Source of the DNA: Alterinioella sp963975135
Lineage (GTDB): Bacteria > Pseudomonadota > Alphaproteobacteria > Rhodobacterales > Rhodobacteraceae
Reading direction: 5' to 3'
DNA: 12,086 nucleotides
Assembly: GCA_963975135.1 (NCBI GenBank)
Contig: CAXBGQ010000069.1
Location: 1 to 12,086, forward strand
Positions 5,918 through 12,086 of this stretch are shown here, one piece after another; the stretch's first letter is position 1, and every line of letters begins with the position of its first letter. Under the pieces are notes generated by a model. The model saw only the letters and a list, made by a program, of their open reading frames with translations, did no database searches and was not told the origin of the DNA. Both the position numbers and the translations under genes were made by a program.

Positions 5918-7294
5918 ATGACCATTGCCCCCATTCTTTACTGGATGCGCCGCGATTTCCGGCTGACCGACAACCCGGCGTTTGGCGCGACGCAGGGGCG
6001 TCCGGTGATCCCGGTTTTCATTTGCGATGATGGCGTGACGGGGCTTGGCGCGGCCCCCAGGTTTCGATTGTCCCGTGCCTTGGCTTGCTTTGGCGAAACG
6101 CTGGCGGGGCAGGGTGGACGGCTGGTCCTGCGCCGGGGCGATCCGTTGACACAATTGCGCGCGCTGGCGGCGGAAACCGGAGCGTCGGGCGTGGTCTGGA
6201 ACCGGCTCTATGACCCGGCGGCGCGCGCCCGCGATGCAGAGGTGAAAACCGCGTTGCGGGCGCAGGGCCTCTGCGCCGAAAGCCACAATGCGCATCTTCT
6301 TTTTGAACCCTGGACGGTCGAAACCGGCAGCGGCGGGCCCTACCGCGTCTTTTCCGCTTTCTGGCGCGCGGTGCGCGACCGCGACGTGCCAGCGGCCCTG
6401 CCGGTGCCCGATCTGACATGGCCCGAAACATGGCCCGCCAGCGACGCCCTGGCCGATTGGAATCTGGAAACCGGCATGCGGCGCGGCGCGGATGTGGTGG
6501 GACGGCACCTGTCGGTAGGCACGGCGGCTGCACAGGCCCGTCTGGCGGCGTTCATCGACACGAGGACCGGCCGCTATCCGGAGGATCGCAACCGGCTGGA
6601 TATTGATGGCACGTCGGGCCTGTCGGAGCCTCTGGCGTTGGGCGAAATCGGCCCACGCCCGTGCTGGCATGCTGGAATGGCGGCGTTGCGGGCAGGCGTT
6701 GTGGGAGCCGAATCCTTTCTCAAGCAACTTGTCTGGCGCGAGTTCGCCTATCACCTGCATTTCCATTTCCCCGATCTGGCGCAGAAAAACTGGCGTGCCG
6801 GGTGGGACGCGTTCCCGTGGCAGGGTGACAGCGAAAGGGCCGAACGCTGGCGGCGCGGGCAGACCGGTGTGGCAATGGTTGATGCCGCCATGCGGGAACT
6901 TTACGTGACCGGGCGGATGCATAACCGGGCGCGGATGCTGGTGGCCTCTTACCTCACCAAGCACCTGATGACCGATTGGCGGATCGGGCTGGATTGGTTC
7001 TCCGAGACGCTGGTGGATTGGGATCCGGCCTCGAACGCGATGGGTTGGCAATGGGTGGCGGGCAGCGGGCCGGATGCCTCGCCCTTCTTCCGCATTTTCA
7101 ACCCCGAGACGCAGGCCCAAAAATTTGACCCGCAGGGACGATATCGACAACACTGGCTGGAAGGCGCGGGGGCCCGCGAGTTTGCCGAAGCGGCACCTTC
7201 CGGCTGGTTGCCCGAACCGCGATTGCCGCCGATGATTGGCTTGGCGGATGGGCGCGCCCGCGCTCTGGCCGCTTATATGGCGCTGAGAGGATAG
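5918..7294 (+). CDS. phr: Class I CPD photolyase (deoxyribodipyrimidine photolyase)
   Basis: A 458-residue photolyase/cryptochrome protein that uses blue light and FADH- to split cyclobutane pyrimidine dimers. The N-terminal antenna domain begins with MRRDFRLTDNPAF (about residues 9-21). The C-terminal FAD domain contains GRMHNRARMLVASYLTKHL and the signature from DWDPASN to FFRIFNPETQAQKFDP. The electron-transfer triad is intact: W301, W354 and W377 have the same spacing (53 and 23) as E. coli W306, W359 and W382. N373 matches E. coli N378 beside flavin N5, which favours a repair enzyme over a signalling cryptochrome. The start at 5918 follows the conserved N terminus; no good ribosome-binding site is seen. 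It lies 42 nt after the aminotransferase and may be co-transcribed with it. The Rhodobacter sphaeroides homologue phrA is under the sigma-E singlet-oxygen response, but I see no clear sigma-E promoter here. Confidence 0.93.
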   Translation: MTIAPILYWMRRDFRLTDNPAFGATQGRPVIPVFICDDGVTGLGAAPRFRLSRALACFGETLAGQGGRLVLRRGDPLTQLRALAAETGASGVVWNRLYDPAARARDAEVKTALRAQGLCAESHNAHLLFEPWTVETGSGGPYRVFSAFWRAVRDRDVPAALPVPDLTWPETWPASDALADWNLETGMRRGADVVGRHLSVGTAAAQARLAAFIDTRTGRYPEDRNRLDIDGTSGLSEPLALGEIGPRPCWHAGMAALRAGVVGAESFLKQLVWREFAYHLHFHFPDLAQKNWRAGWDAFPWQGDSERAERWRRGQTGVAMVDAAMRELYVTGRMHNRARMLVASYLTKHLMTDWRIGLDWFSETLVDWDPASNAMGWQWVAGSGPDASPFFRIFNPETQAQKFDPQGRYRQHWLEGAGAREFAEAAPSGWLPEPRLPPMIGLADGRARALAAYMALRG

Positions 7295-7412
7295 CGCGCG
7301 CGCTGGCAGCCCGGTCCGTTATCACGAATATCCATCTCGGGCCTTGCGTTACGGGTCGTCATTTCCGACAGTCAGGTGTGACGCAGATTACGAGGGAAAG
7401 GCCACGACCCCC
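7295..7412 (+). other. Intergenic region between photolyase and trgA
   Basis: This 118-base gap holds no gene and no U-tailed hairpin. The only notable element is a purine-rich GAGGGAAAGG at 7392-7401 that may act as a loose ribosome-binding site for trgA, 11 nt before its ATG. A CTTG at 7343-7346 and CATTTC at 7360-7365 are too close together to be a promoter. A promoter for the trg block may lie here but cannot be assigned by eye. Confidence 0.3.
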
Positions 7413-7856
7413 ATGCCCACCGCTGCAAAACTGGCTTCGGCCGTCCTGTTCACCCTTATCGGCTGGTTCGCCGGGGTCGCCTATGTCGCCACCTTGCCCG
7501 AAGGTCAGCCCGCCAACCTCGTGGCCCCCGTTGCCGCCGGGGTGGGGCTGTTTCAGGGCTGGTTCACGATGGGCCGGAATGCCACCGGGCGACTGATCAT
7601 GGATCTGGGCACCGGGCTGCGGACCTCGGTGCAGATCGGCTTTTTCGTGGTGCTGATCTTTGGCCTGCTGGAGATGTTCGACCGGTCGACCAGGCTGCGG
7701 TATGACGATCCGGGCGAGGCGACGATTGCCGCGCTGGAGCTGTTTATTGAATATGGCCTGTCGGTTTTTCTGGCGGTAACCGCGCTTGCGATCCTTGCAA
7801 TTGGCGGCATGGGGGCGGGCATCCTTGCCGGGCTGGTGGCACGCAGGTGGAGTTGA
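7413..7856 (+). CDS. trgA: TrgA-family membrane protein
   Basis: A 147-residue integral membrane protein with about four hydrophobic helices (roughly residues 6-26, 34-54, 70-92 and 112-142). It resembles the TrgA family found almost only in Rhodobacterales: MPTAAKL at the N terminus, a GW...MG segment between helices 2 and 3, a charged MFDRSTRLRYDDPGEA stretch before helix 4, and ELFIEYGL. The trgAB locus was identified in Rhodobacter sphaeroides as contributing to high tellurite resistance; the mechanism of TrgA is unknown. The start at 7413 was chosen because the family begins MPTAAKL; in-frame extension to 7344 adds a non-hydrophobic stretch without support. trgB follows after 10 nt, as expected for an operon. 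Confidence 0.82.
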   Translation: MPTAAKLASAVLFTLIGWFAGVAYVATLPEGQPANLVAPVAAGVGLFQGWFTMGRNATGRLIMDLGTGLRTSVQIGFFVVLIFGLLEMFDRSTRLRYDDPGEATIAALELFIEYGLSVFLAVTALAILAIGGMGAGILAGLVARRWS

Positions 7857-7866
7857 CCCGGACCTA

Positions 7867-8991
7867 ATGACAAGTTTGTTTTTTTACGGAACATTGCGTT
7901 ATCCCGAATTGTTGCGCTGTGTGCTTGGCCGCGACATCACGCTGAAGGCCGCCCGATTGCCGGGCTACCGCGCGGTTTGGGCCGAAGGCGAAAGCTTTCC
8001 GATGCTGATTGCGGATGCGCGCGGGGAGGCCGCGGGCGTTCTGGCGCGGGGCCTGAGCGATGTGGATGTGGCGCGGCTCAACTTCTATGAAGGGGCCTTT
8101 GCCTATGATCTGCGCGATTTGACGGTCGAGATGGCGGATGGGCCGGCCCCGGCGCAGGTCTATTTCCCGTCCGACGCCCCGTGGCAACCGGGGGCCGATT
8201 GGGATCTGGCCGATTGGACCCAGACCTGGGGGGCGTTGACGTTGGTGGCGGCGGCCGAGGTCATGCGCGCCTTTGGCCATGAAAGTGCCACAGAGGTCGG
8301 GCGGCGCTTCGACATTATCCGCTCGCGCGCGCAATCATTTGTGCGGGCACGGGCGCGGGCGCGGCCAGCTACGGTTTCCAGCCCCTTGACCCATGCCGAT
8401 ATCCGGGTTGACCGGCTGGACCGGCCCTATGAGAAATTCTTTGGCGTCGAGGAATACCAGTCAGCGTTTCGCCGTTTTGACGGCACCTGGGCGGGCGCGG
8501 GCCAGCGCGCGATCTTCCGCGCCGCCGATGCCGTAACCGTTCTGCCCTACGATCCGGCGCGCGACCAAGTGATGCTGATCGAACAGGTGCGCATGGGCCC
8601 CTATGCGCATGGCGACCCGCAGCCCTGGCTGCTGGAACCGGTCGCGGGCATTGTCGATGCGGGCGAAACCTATGAACAGACCGCCCATCGCGAGGCGCAC
8701 GAAGAGGCGCATCTTGAGCTAACCGCGCTGCACCATATCGCGGGCTATTACCCGTCGCCCGGCGGCGTGGCGCAGTTTCTGGTCTCGTATCTGGGCATCG
8801 CCGATCTGGATGAGGATGGGCGGCGCACCGGCGGGCTGGATCATGAGGGCGAGGATATTCGCAACGTTCTGGTGCCCTTCGATGCGCTCATGGCAATGCT
8901 CGACAGCGGTGAGCTGGCCAACGCGCCGCTCATTCTGTCGGTGCAATGGCTGGCCCGGCACCGCGATGCCCTGCGGTCGCAATCGGCTTGA
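7867..8991 (+). CDS. trgB: TrgB: gamma-glutamylcyclotransferase-like domain fused to NUDIX hydrolase
   Basis: A 374-residue two-domain protein. Residues 1 to about 130 look like a gamma-glutamylcyclotransferase/AIG2-like fold: FYGTLR at 6-11 and the candidate catalytic E75 in NFYEGAFAYD. After an Arg/Ala-rich linker (about residues 158-166), residues 185-370 form a NUDIX domain of ADP-ribose pyrophosphatase type: Nudix box at 261-283 (G261, E267, R275-E276, E279-E280) followed by YYPSPGG, the downstream proline typical of ADP-ribose hydrolases. The conserved Gly near the end of the box is His282 here. The domain order and linkage to trgA and cysK identify TrgB, named for tellurite resistance in Rhodobacter; the true substrate is unproven. 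The ribosome-binding site is weak (GGTGGAG ends 14 nt upstream), so translation may depend on trgA, 10 nt away. Confidence 0.85.
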   Translation: MTSLFFYGTLRYPELLRCVLGRDITLKAARLPGYRAVWAEGESFPMLIADARGEAAGVLARGLSDVDVARLNFYEGAFAYDLRDLTVEMADGPAPAQVYFPSDAPWQPGADWDLADWTQTWGALTLVAAAEVMRAFGHESATEVGRRFDIIRSRAQSFVRARARARPATVSSPLTHADIRVDRLDRPYEKFFGVEEYQSAFRRFDGTWAGAGQRAIFRAADAVTVLPYDPARDQVMLIEQVRMGPYAHGDPQPWLLEPVAGIVDAGETYEQTAHREAHEEAHLELTALHHIAGYYPSPGGVAQFLVSYLGIADLDEDGRRTGGLDHEGEDIRNVLVPFDALMAMLDSGELANAPLILSVQWLARHRDALRSQSA

Positions 8992-9052
8992 GTTTGCGCG
9001 CGCGCAGGCCTATTTCGGGCAAGGAAATGATTACCCAAGAGGATCCCCGGTC

Positions 9053-10075
9053 ATGGATATCAAGACAGACCTCGCCGCCACGGTGGGCAACACACCTCTG
9101 ATCCGGCTCAACCGGTTGAGCGATGAAACCGGTTGCGAGATCCTGGGCAAAGCCGAATTCATGAACCCGGGTCAGTCGGTCAAAGACCGCGCCGCGCTTT
9201 ATATCATCCGCGATGCGGTGGCGCGCGGCACGCTGAAACCCGGCGGCACGATCGTCGAGGGCACGGCTGGCAATACCGGAATCGGCCTGTCGCTGGTCGG
9301 GGCTTCGATGGGGTTCAAGACGGTGATCGTGATCCCCGAAACCCAGAGCCAGGAGAAAAAGGACATGATCCGGCTGGCGGGTGCGGAACTGGTGCAGGTG
9401 CCGGCCTGTCCTTACAAGAACCCAAATAACTACGTGCATTATTCACAACGTCTGGCGGCGGAGCTGGATAAATCCGAGCCCAATGGCGCGGTCTGGGCCA
9501 ATCAGTTTGACAACGTGGCCAACCGGCAGGCGCATGTCGAGGGCACAGGGCCCGAGATCTGGGCGCAAACCGATGGCAAGGTCGATGGCTTTACCTGTTC
9601 GGTGGGCTCGGGCGGCACACTTGCCGGTGTCGGTGTGGCGTTGCAGCCCAAGGGCGTGAAAATGGCGCTGGCCGATCCCGAAGGCTCGGGGCTCTACAAG
9701 CTCTATACCGGGCTTGCGGCGGGCGGCGATTCGATCACCGAAGGCATCGGGCAGGGGCGCATCACCGCCAATCTCGAAGGCTTCACCCCCGATATGTTCT
9801 ACAAGATCCCCGATGCCGAGGCGCTGCCGCTGGTCTTTGACCTGTTGGAAGAAGAGGGGCTCTGCCTGGGCGGATCGTCGGCCATCAACATGGCGGGGGC
9901 CGTGCATATGGCGCGTGAGATGGGGCCGGGCCATACCATCGTGACGGTGCTCTGCGATTACGGCACGCGCTATCAGTCCAAGCTTTTCAACGCCGAATTC
10001 CTGCGCGAAAAGGGCCTGCCGGTGCCGGATTGGCTGATCGCGGCCCCGCGCGATCTGCCCTCGGTATTCGAGTAA
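9053..10075 (+). CDS. cysK: Cysteine synthase A (O-acetylserine sulfhydrylase)
   Basis: A 340-residue fold-type II PLP enzyme making cysteine from O-acetylserine and sulfide in the cytoplasm. The Schiff-base lysine is K44 in NPGQSVKDRAA. The substrate-binding loop reads EGTAGNTGIG instead of the common TSGNTG, a variant I recall from the longer cysteine synthases of Rhodobacterales and fungi. The phosphate-binding loop SVGSGGTLAG and the C-terminal LGGSSAIN are also present. The length is slightly above the 310-320 residues of enteric CysK. The ATG at 9053 has GAGG (9039-9042) 10 nt upstream. It lies 61 nt after trgB, the order trgA-trgB-cysK known from Rhodobacter sphaeroides, where cysK also affects tellurite resistance. 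The other option, cystathionine beta-synthase, is unlikely because it lacks CBS domains and matches CysK throughout. Confidence 0.93.
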   Translation: MDIKTDLAATVGNTPLIRLNRLSDETGCEILGKAEFMNPGQSVKDRAALYIIRDAVARGTLKPGGTIVEGTAGNTGIGLSLVGASMGFKTVIVIPETQSQEKKDMIRLAGAELVQVPACPYKNPNNYVHYSQRLAAELDKSEPNGAVWANQFDNVANRQAHVEGTGPEIWAQTDGKVDGFTCSVGSGGTLAGVGVALQPKGVKMALADPEGSGLYKLYTGLAAGGDSITEGIGQGRITANLEGFTPDMFYKIPDAEALPLVFDLLEEEGLCLGGSSAINMAGAVHMAREMGPGHTIVTVLCDYGTRYQSKLFNAEFLREKGLPVPDWLIAAPRDLPSVFE

Positions 10076-10079
10076 CCCG

Positions 10080-12086
10080 TTGCGCATTCGGCTGATATTC
10101 GCGGCATTTGCCGTTTTGCTGACGGGTGCTGTCGCGGCCCTGGCGCAGGATGCGGCGGTGCTCGATTACGAGGCATGGACCGAGACCGCCGATCGCGCGG
10201 AACTGGTGATCGACGCCGAACGCGCCTCGGATCCGGCCTTTGAGACCTTGCGCCAACAACTGGTGGATTGGCGCGGCCAGTTTCAGGAGGCGACCGGGCT
10301 GAATGCCTCGCGGATCGAGACCCTGCGGGCCCAGATCGCGGCGCTTGGTCCGGCCCCTGAGGATGGCACCAGCGAACCCGCCGATATAGCGCTTCAGCGC
10401 CAGGACCTGACCGAACGCCTGTCCGAGGCCGAGGCCCCGGGGCGCCGCGCTGAGGCCGAATTGCAGCGCGCGCGCGGGTTGATCGGTGAGATCGACACGC
10501 TTTTGTCGCAACGCCAGGCCGGTGCGCTTTTGACGCTGGAGCCCGCGCCACTGAACCCGGCCAATTGGCCCGGTGCCGCCGAGGCGGTCTATAGCTGGGC
10601 GCATGCGGTGGTCATTGAAAACACCCGTCTGTGGGCGTCTCCGATCTATCGCGCGGAATTTGGGGAAAACCTGCCGATTGTCCTGATCTACCTGGTTGTC
10701 GGGCTGGTTCTGCTCATGCGCGGCTGGCATTGGGTCGGGCGGCTGATGGAAGGGCCGATTGCGTCCGAGGCGACATCGCCGGTGGCGCGGCTTTCGGTGT
10801 TTTTTCTGTCTTTGATACAGCATCTGGCCCCGATCCTGGGTGTCTTTGCATTGGTCGAGGCGCTGGTCGCCAGCAGCTTTGTCGGGCCACGCGGGGCGGT
10901 GGTCGTGGATGCCATTCCACGTGTGGCGATTTTCTATTTTGCCGCGATGTGGGTGGGCCGTCAGGTGTTTCCGGCGCGTGATACCGCACCCCATCCGTTG
11001 AACCTTGCGCCGCTTTTGCTGCGGCGCGGACGAGTGACGGCAGGCGGGCTCGGTCTGTTGTTGGGGCTAACGCATTTTGTCGATCAGATCGCCGATACCG
11101 AGGCATTTGATACCTCCGAGCGGCTGGTTGTGCTGTTTCCCATCGTCGTTCTGACGGGGCTTTTGCTGGCCCGGATCGGTCGGTTCCTGCTGATCCATAT
11201 CCGCAACCAGATGGCCGGCGACGCGATGGCACCGATGCGCGCCCGCGTGTTCGGATTTCTGGGTCGTGCGGTCATTGCCCTCGGGCTGGCCGGGCCTTTG
11301 CTGGTCGGGGTGGGCTATTACACCGCAGGGTCCAGTTTCCTCTTTCCGGCGGCACTTTCGCTGGCGCTGTTGGCGGTTCTGGGCGTGTTGCAGCGCCTGG
11401 TGGCCAATTTCTACGGCGTCCTGACGGGGTATGACGAAAACCAGGACGAAGCGCTGACGCCGATGCTGATCGGCTTTGTGCTGTCGCTGCTGTCGATCCC
11501 GGTCTTTGCGTTGATCTGGGGCATGCGCCAGGCGCAGCTCTTGGATTTCTGGCGTCAGCTGGTCGATGGATTTGACATTGGCGGCATCACCATCAGCCCG
11601 CGCAATTTCCTGGCCTTCGCGCTGGTCTTTGTGGCCGGTTACACCATTACGCGGCTGGTGCAGAGCACGTTGCGAAATTCGGTAATGCCCAAGACGCGGC
11701 TGGATGCGGGCGGGCGCAACGCTGTGGTGACGGGCACCGGGTATCTGGGCATATTCCTGGCCGCGCTGATTGCCATCACCATGGCGGGCATCGACCTCAG
11801 CTCGATTGCCATCGTGGCCGGTGCGCTGTCGGTCGGGATCGGTTTCGGCCTGCAGGCGGTGGTGTCGAATTTCGTCTCGGGCATCATCTTGCTGATCGAA
11901 CGCCCGATCAAGGAGGGCGACTGGATCCAGGTTGGCACCACGGCAGGCTATGTGCGCGAAATCTCGGTGCGCTCGACCCGGATCGAGACCTTTGACCGGT
12001 CCGATGTGATTGTTCCGAACGCCGATCTGATTTCGGGCGTGGTCACCAACATGACCCATCACAACGCCACCGGCCGCGTCATCGTG
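10080..12086 (+). CDS. DUF3772/MscS-type mechanosensitive channel, 3' end outside window
   Basis: One open frame runs from TTG 10080 to the window edge, 669 codons. Residues 1-23 (RIRLIFAAFAVLLTGAVAALAQ after the start) form a signal peptide ending in ALA-Q. Residues about 25-185 are a Glu/Gln-rich periplasmic, partly coiled-coil DUF3772 domain. Then come many membrane helices. From about residue 570 the MscS core follows: the Gly/Ala pore helix (GALSVGIGFGLQAVVSN), then FVSGIILLIERPIKEGDWIQVG and the start of the beta domain with VRSTRIETFDRSDVIVPNADLI. Such channels open under membrane tension during hypoosmotic shock. The TTG is the only reasonable start: an in-frame TGA sits at 10035 and no ATG or GTG lies between. 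The gene begins 4 nt after the cysK stop, suggesting co-transcription. Relatives run about 750-850 residues, so roughly the last 100-180 residues are missing. Confidence 0.9.
   Translation, partial: MRIRLIFAAFAVLLTGAVAALAQDAAVLDYEAWTETADRAELVIDAERASDPAFETLRQQLVDWRGQFQEATGLNASRIETLRAQIAALGPAPEDGTSEPADIALQRQDLTERLSEAEAPGRRAEAELQRARGLIGEIDTLLSQRQAGALLTLEPAPLNPANWPGAAEAVYSWAHAVVIENTRLWASPIYRAEFGENLPIVLIYLVVGLVLLMRGWHWVGRLMEGPIASEATSPVARLSVFFLSLIQHLAPILGVFALVEALVASSFVGPRGAVVVDAIPRVAIFYFAAMWVGRQVFPARDTAPHPLNLAPLLLRRGRVTAGGLGLLLGLTHFVDQIADTEAFDTSERLVVLFPIVVLTGLLLARIGRFLLIHIRNQMAGDAMAPMRARVFGFLGRAVIALGLAGPLLVGVGYYTAGSSFLFPAALSLALLAVLGVLQRLVANFYGVLTGYDENQDEALTPMLIGFVLSLLSIPVFALIWGMRQAQLLDFWRQLVDGFDIGGITISPRNFLAFALVFVAGYTITRLVQSTLRNSVMPKTRLDAGGRNAVVTGTGYLGIFLAALIAITMAGIDLSSIAIVAGALSVGIGFGLQAVVSNFVSGIILLIERPIKEGDWIQVGTTAGYVREISVRSTRIETFDRSDVIVPNADLISGVVTNMTHHNATGRVIV

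Noticed and set aside
5903..7153. Long minus-strand open frame opposite the photolyase (416 codons)
   Set aside because: Same shadow effect; the + strand encodes a complete photolyase with all key residues.
7321..7412. Heat-shock-type promoter (CTTG...CATTTC) before trgA
   Set aside because: The two boxes are only about 11 bases apart, too close for any sigma factor of this type.
9027..9052. ATG at 9027 as a start for cysK or a small leader peptide
   Set aside because: It is out of frame with cysK and has no support as a separate peptide.
1..12086. tRNA, rRNA, CRISPR, insertion sequence or prophage elements
   Set aside because: No cloverleaf, spaced direct-repeat array, transposase or phage protein was recognised on either strand.

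Overview
The window reads as GC-rich alphaproteobacterial DNA, most likely from a marine Rhodobacterales/Roseobacter-group bacterium. The protein families point that way: a DMSP demethylase (DmdA) next to an acryloyl-CoA reductase (AcuI), and a TrgA-TrgB-CysK block of the kind described in Rhodobacter. All genes are on the + strand except one partial GntR regulator at the left edge. Overlaps and short gaps suggest long operons.

Region 1 (1-4522) looks like one regulated unit. A divergent GntR/FCD regulator (1-359, minus, 3' part outside the window) is separated from a five-gene + strand operon by a near-perfect tandem repeat of a 15-bp unit containing GTC-N-GAC, a plausible operator. The operon is DUF2182 membrane protein - DUF1326 protein - DinB-like protein - dmdA - acuI. 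The DUF1326/DinB and DinB/dmdA junctions are TGATG stop-start overlaps, and a clear rho-independent terminator follows acuI. DmdA demethylates DMSP with tetrahydrofolate, and AcuI reduces acryloyl-CoA, the toxic intermediate of DMSP/acrylate catabolism. The three upstream genes have no assigned role in DMSP metabolism that I know of. Their coupling to dmdA is the most interesting signal in the window.

Region 2 (4523-7294) has a short hairpin-rich leader, a class V aminotransferase of the cysteine-desulfurase-like family that lacks the usual catalytic-loop cysteine, and a class I CPD photolyase with its complete Trp triad.

Region 3 (7295-12086) carries trgA (small membrane protein), trgB (gamma-glutamylcyclotransferase-like domain fused to a NUDIX domain), cysK (cysteine synthase) and the first 669 codons of a large DUF3772/MscS mechanosensitive channel. 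The set looks stress-related: tellurite/oxidant tolerance, cysteine supply, photorepair and osmotic release.

I saw no tRNA, rRNA, CRISPR array, insertion sequence or phage gene. No gene-free stretch exceeds 300 bases; the longest are 4477-4651 and 7295-7412.
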